DNA of 64,000 bases from the NCBI RefSeq assembly GCF_007625155.1, contig NZ_VMNK01000003.1, positions 186,001 through 250,000 of the forward strand, read 5' to 3'. Below, piece after piece: positions 53,116-60,291 of the stretch. The notes under the pieces are model-generated. The model ran no database searches and was not told the origin of the DNA. It saw only the letters and a program-made list of their open reading frames with translations. This DNA is from Denitromonas halophila (lineage in GTDB: Bacteria > Pseudomonadota > Gammaproteobacteria > Burkholderiales > Rhodocyclaceae). The translations under genes were made by a program, and so were the position numbers. Numbering within the stretch: the first letter of the stretch is position 1; the number at the start of each line of letters is the position of its first letter.

Positions 53116-53376
53116 TCACGCCTCCTGTTCCTGCAATTCGAGACCTTCATCGGTATATTCATAAGCCATCGTCACCCCGAGCACCATCTTGTTCAGGTTG
53201 ACTGCCAGAATGGAATCCATTGTCGAGTAGCCTTCGCCGTCCTCCACGGTCACGATCAAGCGACCCTGGTCTGGCGCTGCGCCATGCACTTCAACACCGG
53301 GAATTTCCAGTAGCGCCTCTGTCAGCGCCCGGATGTGTTCGGGGCTGACCCGAACCACAAGACTTGCGATTTTCAT
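53116..53376 (-). CDS. napD: NapD, NapA-specific Tat chaperone
   Basis: 86 residues, a ferredoxin-like fold protein that binds the NapA signal peptide until the cofactor is inserted. [18 protein letters not shown] and the ending with YEYTDEGLE are typical. It overlaps napF by ATGA and is separated from napA by a single base. Confidence 0.92.
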   Translation of the reverse strand: MKIASLVVRVSPEHIRALTEALLEIPGVEVHGAAPDQGRLIVTVEDGEGYSTMDSILAVNLNKMVLGVTMAYEYTDEGLELQEQEA

Positions 53377-53870
53377 CTTTGACTCTCCATCGGGTTGCTG
53401 ACGGCAATGGCGCCGACAGGGCATGGCGCTACGCAAGCGCCACAACCGGTGCATGTGCCTTCGTTCATTTCCGGGCGGGAAATACCGCCCAGGGCGGGCC
53501 GGAAACGAATGGCGCCGGCCTCGCAGTTCTCACCACAAATCCGGCACTCCACGCCCTTTCGGGCCACACAGGCTTCGCCGAGATGTGCCTTCATTGCCCA
53601 CGCCGGGGCACCCGCTTCACGCCGGATTGCGCCGGTTTCACAGGCCGCAGCGCAATCGCCGCAAAAGGTGCACTCGCCAAGGGAAAAGTCGATCGTGGGA
53701 TAGCCGCCGTCACCCACGCGCACTACCCGGGTCGGGCAGGCGGCCACGCAATCGTCGCAGCGCGAACACAGCGGGATGAAATCTGCCTCCGCCAGCGCCC
53801 AAGGGGGGCGAGGCTCGGCAGCAACTTGGCGGAAACGGCCGCGGAGAAAACCGCGACGGGCGACGTCCAT
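53373..53870 (-). CDS. napF: NapF, cytoplasmic ferredoxin-type protein
   Basis: 165 residues. Starts with MDVARRGFLRGRFR, then four cysteine clusters: CSRCDDCVAACP, CTFCGDCAAACE, CRICGENCEAGAI (incomplete relative to the others) and CTGCGACVAPCP. NapF is thought to help load iron-sulfur clusters into NapA before export. First gene of the operon, with a perfect FNR box 64 bp upstream. Confidence 0.93.
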   Translation of the reverse strand: MDVARRGFLRGRFRQVAAEPRPPWALAEADFIPLCSRCDDCVAACPTRVVRVGDGGYPTIDFSLGECTFCGDCAAACETGAIRREAGAPAWAMKAHLGEACVARKGVECRICGENCEAGAIRFRPALGGISRPEMNEGTCTGCGACVAPCPVGAIAVSNPMESQR

Positions 53871-53933
53871 CGGACTTAAAGTCCCTAAAAACCGTGTGGG
53901 TTCTTATTGGACACCCGCGAACAACGGTTTGAC

Positions 53934-53947
53934 TTGATTGCGATCAA
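53934..53947 (-). promoter_or_regulatory. FNR/Dnr-type box upstream of napF
   Basis: TTGATTGCGATCAA matches TTGAT-N4-ATCAA in all ten positions and is embedded in a longer palindrome with outer arms GGTTTGA (53926-53932) and TCAAACC (53944-53950). At -41.5 it predicts a start near 53899 and a -10 TCCAAT (53911-53906). The distance from box to start codon, 64 bp, is the same as at nosC2. Confidence 0.87.
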
Positions 53948-53979
53948 ACCAGGCCGGAAAGAGTGCCATGACGTGCACG

Positions 53980-55389
53980 TCAGCTGGTGACGGGGCTCAC
54001 GGCCTGACGATGCGCCGGCGCATCGAACCAGCGCAACAGCAGGCGATAGATATCGAGGTCGAAGGCATAGCGGGCCGCAGGCAAGGCGGCGCGGGCTTCT
54101 TCCTCGGTCGCGCCCGTCGACAGATAACACCAGGCGTCGAGCAGGTGACAGGCGCTCAGGCCGGTCGCCGGGTCGCGCTCATGGAGCAGCACCGGTCCGG
54201 CCCACGGCCATGGCTTGAGCCCCTTGCCGGCCAACGCGCCGAGTAGACGTGCATCGTGCTGCTCCGGGGTTTCCTTGCCGGCACAGACACCGGCGCAACG
54301 CTTCATCTGATACGCCATACAGGCGCCGTTGCGACCACTGTCGAGGCCGAGCCGGCGCGGGCAGAGCTGATACAGATACGCCAGCTCCCGGAGCAGATTG
54401 TCCGCCTCCTTGCGGGTACGGAAGGCCCCATGCACGCTGTCCCAGGCACGCGGATCGCCCTCGGCGAGGGGCACGCGTTCGAGGACCGTGGCTTTGCGCT
54501 TGTTGCTGGGCAGGATGCGCAGACCGAACACCTCGTCGTTCTTGCGCAACTGTCGATTGTGCAGCGGCGTGTCGTGCTTGACCAGGCAGGCCTCCAGCAA
54601 CAGCGCCCCCAGCTCGCCGGCGGTCTGCTCCCACTCCACCCGCCGCACCTGCCGCGCCAGTTCCGCCTCTTTGCCGCTGAGCCGGGTGGCGGCGAAATGC
54701 GACATGACGCGGGTGCGCATGCGCTTGCTCTTGCCGATGTAGAGCGGCAGATCGTTTTCGCCGTAAAAGAAATAGACCCCGGGGCTGTCCGGAATGCCTT
54801 CCAGCACCCCCTCCGGCAGGCCCGGCGGCCGCGCGGGCTGTTTCATGGCGCGCGCCACGGCGTTCTCCAGCGTATCGGCCGGGAAGGCACTGCGGACCTG
54901 ATCGAGAAACTGGCACAACACTTCGGTGTCGCCCATGGCGCGATGGCGGGCGGTGCATACCAGCCCGTGGCGCTCGATCAGGGCGTCGAGCCCGTGGCGA
55001 TGATGCTGCGGATACAGGGCGCGGGAAAGTTTGACGGTGCACAGCACCGCAGCATCAAAGGGTTTGTCGAGAGCGGCGAAGGCGGTCTTGAGGAAGCCGT
55101 AGTCGAACCGGGCATTGTGGGCCACAAACACGGCGTCGTCCAGCAAGGCGAGGACGGTGTCGGCAAGCTCGGAAAACTCGGGCGCATCGGCCACCATCGC
55201 ATCGGTAATGCCAGTGAAGCTCTGGATCATGCCCGGAATGTGCACCCCGGGCCGCACCAGCGAACTCCAGCGCTCAAGCTCGCGACCGTCTTCAAGCAGG
55301 ACGATGGCGATTTCGGTGATCCGGTCGCGTACCGGATGGGCTCCGGTGGTTTCCAGATCGACCACGGCCAGTCGATGCGGCAGCGTCAA
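53980..55389 (-). CDS. DnaQ-like exonuclease fused to GIY-YIG (Cho/UvrC-type) nuclease
   Basis: 469 residues. The N-terminal half is a DEDDh 3'-5' exonuclease: VVDLETTG (Asp11, Glu13), VAHNARFDYGFL and HRAMGDTEVL. The C-terminal half starts with DSPGVYFFYGENDLPLYIGKS, the GIY-YIG core, followed by RHDTPLHNRQL-like and CAGVC segments seen in Cho and UvrC. The combination suggests repair or trimming of damaged DNA. It lies 48 bp after the DUF3460 gene on the same strand. Both active sites look complete. Confidence 0.87.
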   Translation of the reverse strand: MTLPHRLAVVDLETTGAHPVRDRITEIAIVLLEDGRELERWSSLVRPGVHIPGMIQSFTGITDAMVADAPEFSELADTVLALLDDAVFVAHNARFDYGFLKTAFAALDKPFDAAVLCTVKLSRALYPQHHRHGLDALIERHGLVCTARHRAMGDTEVLCQFLDQVRSAFPADTLENAVARAMKQPARPPGLPEGVLEGIPDSPGVYFFYGENDLPLYIGKSKRMRTRVMSHFAATRLSGKEAELARQVRRVEWEQTAGELGALLLEACLVKHDTPLHNRQLRKNDEVFGLRILPSNKRKATVLERVPLAEGDPRAWDSVHGAFRTRKEADNLLRELAYLYQLCPRRLGLDSGRNGACMAYQMKRCAGVCAGKETPEQHDARLLGALAGKGLKPWPWAGPVLLHERDPATGLSACHLLDAWCYLSTGATEEEARAALPAARYAFDLDIYRLLLRWFDAPAHRQAVSPVTS

Positions 55390-55437
55390 GGCATCAGGTG
55401 GCGCGTTGCGCGGCCACCCTCAAAAACACGTGAGGCA

Positions 55438-55623
55438 TCAGTCCGTCTGATAGTAGTACGGCTTGCTCGGCACACTGGCTTCGCTGTTGCGCGCGCGGGC
55501 GTCGGTGTCCTGCGGCTTGTCCCACCACAGGGCGCGACCGGCTTGCTGCTCTTTCTTCTCTTGCGGGTGATTGGCCATCCACTCGCGCATGAATTTGGTG
55601 TGCTCGGATTCGTACAGTGCCAT
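55438..55623 (-). CDS. DUF3460 family small protein
   Basis: 61 residues, the typical size of DUF3460, a betaproteobacterial family of unknown function. Hallmarks are YESEHTKFMREWM, GRALWWDKP and the tyrosine-rich end KPYYYQTD. Start ATG 55623 has a purine-rich ribosome site (AGGAGAAAG). It lies between spoT and the exonuclease fusion gene, the usual betaproteobacterial neighbourhood. Confidence 0.85.
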   Translation of the reverse strand: MALYESEHTKFMREWMANHPQEKKEQQAGRALWWDKPQDTDARARNSEASVPSKPYYYQTD

Positions 55624-55682
55624 TGCTTTCTCCTGATTCAGCGACGCGATTCTAGGCAAGTCGCCGCCAATGCGCCAGCCAT

Positions 55683-57878
55683 TCAGCGGCGCTGATCACT
55701 CTTTAGCCGCGAAACCCGGGTCACCGACTGTTGTACCCGCACCGCCCGGATCACCCGCGCCAGGTGCACCCGGTTCTCGACTTCAAGGACGAACTGCAAG
55801 GCAGTGTAAGGCGCCTGCTCCACATCCATGGTGACATTGAGGATGTTGGCGTTGGCGTCGGCGATCGCCGCCGCCACCTTGGCCAGCACCCCGCGATTGT
55901 CGATAGTCAGCACCCGGATCGTGGCCTCGAACAATCGCCCTTCCGCCGGCTCCCAACCGACGTCGATCCAGCGCCCGCGGTCGCCGCGACGGCGAGCCAC
56001 CACCGGGCAGTCGTCGGTGTGCACCTCCAGACCCTGGCCCTTGCGGATGGTGGCGATGATGTCATCGCCCGGAATCGGGTGGCAGCACTTGGCCAGCTGC
56101 ACCGCCGTGCCCTCGCTGCCACGGATCAACACCGCGCCCAAGGGTTTGGGCTTGATTACGTCGGGTCGGCCGGACTCCTGGTCCTGCGCCTCGGCCACCC
56201 GTCGCGCGACGATCACCGGCAGGCGCTTGCCCAGACCGATATCGGCAAAAATCTCGCGGCGATCGCGTACGCCCGCATCGCCCAGGAAGCGGTCCCAGGC
56301 AAACACGCTGATCTGCCCCAGCGTCAGCCCGTGCTCGCGCAGCGCCTGGTTGAGCAGTCGCTCGCCCAGCGCCACCGCTTCGTCATGCTGCGCCGATTTG
56401 AGGAAATGCCGGATCTGCGCCCGTGCCTTGCCAGTGCGCACATAGCTCAACCAGGCCGGGTTGGGGCTGGCATGGGCGGCGGTAATCACCTCAACCTGAT
56501 CGCCATTGCGCAGCTCGGTGCGCAGCGGCACCAGATCGCCATTGACCCGGCAGGCCACGCAGCGATTGCCGATGTCGGTATGCACCGCGTAAGCGAAGTC
56601 GACTGGCGTTGCGCCGCGCTGCAAGGACAGGATGCGTCCCTTGGGCGTGAAGGCATACACCTCGCTCGGAAAAAGGTCGATCTTGACGTGCTCGAGGAAC
56701 TCGGTAGCCTCGGCCGACGCCGACTGCAGGTCGATCAGCGACTGTAGCCACGAGTGCGTGCGCTGATGCAGCTCCGACAGGCTGGATTCATCATCCTTGT
56801 ACAACCAGTGCGAGGCCACGCCCGACTCGGCCACATGGTGCATCGCGCGGGTACGCACCTGCACCTCCACCGGCGTGCCATACGGCCCGATCAAGGTGGT
56901 GTGCAGTGACTGATAACCGTTGGCCTTGGGGATCGCGATGTAGTCCTTGAACTTGCCTGGCACCGGCTTGTACAGCGCATGCAGCGAACCGATGGTCAGG
57001 TAGCACGAGGGCACGTCGGGAACGATCACCCGGAAGCCGTAGATATCGAGCACCTGCGAGAAGGACAGCCGCTTCTCGATCATCTTGCGATAGATGCCGT
57101 AAAGGTGCTTTTCGCGGCCCTGAATCTCCGCCGAAATCCCCCATTGCGGCAGACGCGCCTCCAGCGCGGTGAGCACCTTGCCCACCACCTCGCGACGATT
57201 GCCGCGCGCCGCCTTGATCGCCTTGGCCAGCACCTGGTAGCGCAGCGGATGCTTGTGCATGAACGACAGTTCCTGCAGCTCGCGGTACAGGCCGTTCAGG
57301 CCCAGCCGGTTGGCGATCGGCGCGTAGATTTCGAGGGTTTCGCTGGCAATGCGGCGGCGCTTGGCCGGGCGGACGAAGTCCAGCGTGCGCATGTTGTGCA
57401 GACGATCCGCCAGCTTGATCAGGATGACCCGCAGATCGGTGGCCATCGCCAGCAGCATCTTGCGGAAGTTTTCCGCCTGCGCCTCTTCCTGGGAACGAAA
57501 TTCGATCTTGTCGAGCTTGGACAGCCCATCAACCAGCTCGGCGGTGACCCGGCCGAAGCGCTCGGTGATTTCCGCCTTGGTGACGGAGGTGTCCTCCATC
57601 ACATCGTGCAGCAGCGCGGCGGTCAGCGCCTGCGCGTCGAGATTCCACTCGGCGACCAGTTCAGTGACCGCCACCGGATGCGTGATGTAGGGCTCGCCGC
57701 TGATGCGGTACTGCCCGGTGTGGGCGGCTGCCGAAAAATGATAGGCCGCCTCAACGCGACCGACATCTTCAGGCCGCAAATAGGTACTGATCTTGGCCTT
57801 CAGCCGCTCGAAATCCAGCGTCGGAACGCTGGACACGGGCGGGCCAAAAGGCATCGGGACCGGGCGGCCGACATCCAT
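55683..57878 (-). CDS. spoT: bifunctional (p)ppGpp synthetase/hydrolase SpoT
   Basis: 731 residues. Hydrolase domain with His53, HDVMED at 91-96 and the later LIKLADRLHNMRT; synthetase domain with GREKHLYGIYRKM (about 254-266), NGYQSLHTT and EVQVRTRAMH; then TGS (VYAFTPKGRI), helical and ACT domains (ATIRVLTIDNRGVLAKV). Both catalytic halves look intact, so it can make and remove the alarmone. Part of the gmk-rpoZ-spoT string. Confidence 0.95.
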   Translation of the reverse strand: MDVGRPVPMPFGPPVSSVPTLDFERLKAKISTYLRPEDVGRVEAAYHFSAAAHTGQYRISGEPYITHPVAVTELVAEWNLDAQALTAALLHDVMEDTSVTKAEITERFGRVTAELVDGLSKLDKIEFRSQEEAQAENFRKMLLAMATDLRVILIKLADRLHNMRTLDFVRPAKRRRIASETLEIYAPIANRLGLNGLYRELQELSFMHKHPLRYQVLAKAIKAARGNRREVVGKVLTALEARLPQWGISAEIQGREKHLYGIYRKMIEKRLSFSQVLDIYGFRVIVPDVPSCYLTIGSLHALYKPVPGKFKDYIAIPKANGYQSLHTTLIGPYGTPVEVQVRTRAMHHVAESGVASHWLYKDDESSLSELHQRTHSWLQSLIDLQSASAEATEFLEHVKIDLFPSEVYAFTPKGRILSLQRGATPVDFAYAVHTDIGNRCVACRVNGDLVPLRTELRNGDQVEVITAAHASPNPAWLSYVRTGKARAQIRHFLKSAQHDEAVALGERLLNQALREHGLTLGQISVFAWDRFLGDAGVRDRREIFADIGLGKRLPVIVARRVAEAQDQESGRPDVIKPKPLGAVLIRGSEGTAVQLAKCCHPIPGDDIIATIRKGQGLEVHTDDCPVVARRRGDRGRWIDVGWEPAEGRLFEATIRVLTIDNRGVLAKVAAAIADANANILNVTMDVEQAPYTALQFVLEVENRVHLARVIRAVRVQQSVTRVSRLKSDQRR

Positions 57879-57933
57879 AAAAGACCTGATCTGCTCAGTT
57901 CAGATGCCGGCGCCGCGGTGCGTCATCGCACGC

Positions 57934-58149
57934 TTACGCCTGGCCTCGGTTGAGCACTTCCAGCCCGACCTTGCCAGCTTCGATCTCGCGCAGCGCGATC
58001 ACCGTTGGCTTGTCGCGATCGGCGCGGTCAATCTCGATCTGCGGCTCGTTGCCGTTGGTCAGTTGACGCGCACGATAGGTCGCGGCCAGGGTGAGCTGAA
58101 AGCGGTTGGGGATACGCTTGAGACAATCTTCAATCGTAATACGGGCCAT
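57934..58149 (-). CDS. rpoZ: RNA polymerase omega subunit
   Basis: 71 residues. [28 protein letters not shown] and [16 protein letters not shown] are typical of omega, which helps assemble beta-prime and is needed for ppGpp binding at one polymerase site. It is six bases after gmk and 55 bp before spoT, a conserved arrangement. Confidence 0.96.
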   Translation of the reverse strand: MARITIEDCLKRIPNRFQLTLAATYRARQLTNGNEPQIEIDRADRDKPTVIALREIEAGKVGLEVLNRGQA

Positions 58150-58155
58150 GGGAAC

Positions 58156-58770
58156 TCAATCCTTCTCGAGGAATTCAAAATAAGTCGGGAAACGCGCATG
58201 CTGATTGGCATAGCGCAGCCGGGCGGCGCGCACGACAGCCACCAGGTCGTCCAGCGCTGCGGGCAATTCGTTGTTAATTATAACGTAATCGAACTCAGCC
58301 ACATGACGCATCTCGCCCCGCGCGGCAAGCAAGCGCCGGCCGATCACGTCTTCGCTGTCGGTCCCCCTGCCGCGCAGGCGGCGTTCGAGCTCCTCGGTCG
58401 AAGGTGGTAGAACGAAAACGCCAACCGCACCCGGAAAGGCCTTGCGCACCTGCTGCGCACCCTGCCAGTCGATTTCGAGCAGCATGTCGCGCCCCGCGTC
58501 GATCTGCGCCTGCAGCCAGACACGCGAGGTGGCGTAGTAATTGCCATGCACTTCCGCCCACTCGAGGAACTCGCCCCGATCGCGCAATTCGCGAAACTTG
58601 GCGACGTCCACAAAATGATACTCGCGCCCATTCTCCTCACCCGGCCGCGGCGGACGGGTCGTGTAGGAAATGGACAAATGCACCGCGGCGTCGCGCTCGA
58701 GCAGGCCTTTGACCAAGGTCGTTTTGCCGGCGCCGGACGGCGCGGTGACGATAAACAGGGTTCCAGACAT
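58156..58770 (-). CDS. gmk: guanylate kinase
   Basis: 204 residues. Converts GMP to GDP with ATP. P-loop APSGAGKTT at 10-18, the GMP-binding TTRPPRPGEENGREYHFV and LLEIDWQGA. ATG 58770 is chosen because the family begins MSGTLFIV; ten extra upstream codons in frame are not conserved. First gene of the gmk-rpoZ-spoT string. Confidence 0.96.
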   Translation of the reverse strand: MSGTLFIVTAPSGAGKTTLVKGLLERDAAVHLSISYTTRPPRPGEENGREYHFVDVAKFRELRDRGEFLEWAEVHGNYYATSRVWLQAQIDAGRDMLLEIDWQGAQQVRKAFPGAVGVFVLPPSTEELERRLRGRGTDSEDVIGRRLLAARGEMRHVAEFDYVIINNELPAALDDLVAVVRAARLRYANQHARFPTYFEFLEKD

Positions 58771-59084
58771 GCGATATCCACGGGCAGCGGTCGCCGCCAT
58801 CCACTTTCCAATCTGAGGATTCTAGCCCGGATCTGACGCACCAGTGCGCGCCGGTCCGCGGATGGCCGACGCCTTTCCCGATCACCGCAGCCCAAATCGG
58901 GGCTTTTGTAAAACCGCCTTTACAATTGTAACGATCGAGAACTCGCCACAAACATGCCGGTCACATTTGCGTTCCATAGTGCCAACATGAGGACTTGAAG
59001 TTTTTACTCGCGCCCCCATGTAGCCTCGACCGACCCTGACCCGCCCGCCGGCCACCTAGAGCCAGCGGCGTCCTGGAGCACCGC
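58771..59084. other. 314 bp intergenic region with TTACAA/TTGTAA repeats
   Basis: No gene seen. It must hold the promoters of gmk (minus) and the secreted protein (plus). TTGTAAA (58906-58912) and TTTACAA (58919-58925) form a 7 bp inverted repeat with six bases between, and TTACAATTGTAA (58920-58931) is a perfect 12 bp palindrome overlapping it. This AT-rich cluster in GC-rich DNA looks like an operator; the binding protein is unknown. Confidence 0.45.
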
Positions 59085-59522
59085 ATGACCCGAAGAACGG
59101 AAAGCAACGTCCGCAAGATTCTCAGCACGGCCGCCATGGCGCTAGCCGTCCCCACCGCAGCCTCCGCAGCCACCACGGCGGCGCCCGCCATGACCGAGAA
59201 GGCCTCGGTCAGCAGCTCGGCCGCCAAGCGCAGCGCCCGCCAGAACGAGCACGACGAGGCCCACCCGGAACTGTTCCCGCTCAAGCTGCGCCCCGCGGCA
59301 AGCGCCGGCACCGAAGCCGCCGAGAAGGCGATCCAGGTCAAAGTGCTGGATGCGGCCGGTCGCCGCATTTTGCTGGCACGCGCGCATGGCAACATCACGC
59401 TGGGCCCGCTGCCGGCCGGCGAGTACACCCTGCAGCTGTGCTCGGGCACTTCGATGGAAGAGCACGCCCTCAAGCTCGGCGCCGGCAAGCGCGGGCTGTT
59501 GCGCTACGAACTCGGCGCCTGA
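59085..59522 (+). CDS. secreted protein of unknown function
   Basis: 145 residues. An N-terminal segment ILSTAAMALAVPTAASAA acts as signal peptide; the mature part has a Ser/Ala/Lys-rich stretch (about 38-60) and then a beta-rich domain of about 60 residues (AIQVKVLDAAGRRILLARAHGNITLGPLPAGEYTLQL) that resembles a small carboxypeptidase-regulatory-like or transthyretin-like beta sandwich. No sortase motif is present. It is followed by a strong terminator and is convergent with the sortase operon. Confidence 0.65.
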   Translation: MTRRTESNVRKILSTAAMALAVPTAASAATTAAPAMTEKASVSSSAAKRSARQNEHDEAHPELFPLKLRPAASAGTEAAEKAIQVKVLDAAGRRILLARAHGNITLGPLPAGEYTLQLCSGTSMEEHALKLGAGKRGLLRYELGA

Positions 59523-59543
59523 TCGGCGCGCGTCGCACCCATG

Positions 59544-59575
59544 ACAAAGGCGCCCGGTGGGCGCCTTTGTCGTTT
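59544..59575 (+). terminator. Rho-independent terminator
   Basis: ACAAAGGCGCCC (59544-59555), loop GGT, GGGCGCCTTTGT (59559-59570), a perfect 12 bp stem followed by CGTTTT. It lies 21 bp after the stop of the secreted-protein gene, and could also work weakly for the convergent sortase operon ending at 59593. Confidence 0.85.
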
Positions 59576-59592
59576 TCGTGTCCGGTTGAGAC

Positions 59593-60288
59593 CTACAAGG
59601 TCTCGCTCGCGCCGGGCTGCTCCGCCGTCACGACATAGCGCAACGGGCCGCCAGCACGCAGCGCGTCAAAGGGGTAGCAGGTCACCAGCGTGAGGCGATG
59701 CGTATCCGGCGGGGATGCCAGCACGCCGGTGTCGGACTTGTCGACCACGCGCTGATCGGTGATGCGATACACCGCCACCTCGCCTGTCGGCATCTCCACC
59801 TCGACCGCCTCGCCGGCCTGCACCCACTCCAGAAAGGCAAAGTGCGTGTCGCGATGACCACCGATTACGCTGTTGCCAGCCGCACCAGGATCGGCCGTGC
59901 CGAACACATGTCCCGGCCCGAAGGCCAGGCTACGCCCCTGGCTACCCGCCAGCACATACAGTTCAACCCCGCGCGCGGGCACGCTCAGCCGCGCCACCGG
60001 CCAGGTGTCGGCCCACGGCCAGGGTTTGACCTGCGACGCGCCGGCCAGCGTCTTGTGCCAGGCCTGGCTGATCAAGGTCTGCGCCAGCCAGGCCTTGGCG
60101 TGGATGTAGCCGGCCTGACCGAATTGCGACAGCGCGACCAGCAGGCTGACCGCGGCAATCGCCTTGATACTCCAGGACACGATTCGCTGACGGCGCGGCA
60201 CGGCGCCCTCCCGGCATGTCGGCGCCGGCCAGGCGCATTCGACGCCGAGAAATTCATGATGACTGCAATTGTGGCAAACGGTGCTCAT
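59593..60288 (-). CDS. class GN sortase
   Basis: 231 residues from ATG 60288. One helix (about 40-58) anchors the sortase domain with His145 (GGHRDTHF), Cys204 (TLVTCYPF) and Arg217 (PLRYVV), the catalytic triad. Class GN sortases occur in Gram-negative bacteria with a dedicated target. The first 25 residues hold four cysteines (Cys5, 8, 18, 25), which is odd for a sortase; a GTG at 60201 with a good GGAGG site would skip them. Both starts are possible. It follows the target gene by three bases. Confidence 0.88.
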   Translation of the reverse strand: MSTVCHNCSHHEFLGVECAWPAPTCREGAVPRRQRIVSWSIKAIAAVSLLVALSQFGQAGYIHAKAWLAQTLISQAWHKTLAGASQVKPWPWADTWPVARLSVPARGVELYVLAGSQGRSLAFGPGHVFGTADPGAAGNSVIGGHRDTHFAFLEWVQAGEAVEVEMPTGEVAVYRITDQRVVDKSDTGVLASPPDTHRLTLVTCYPFDALRAGGPLRYVVTAEQPGASETL

Positions 60289-60291
60289 GAC

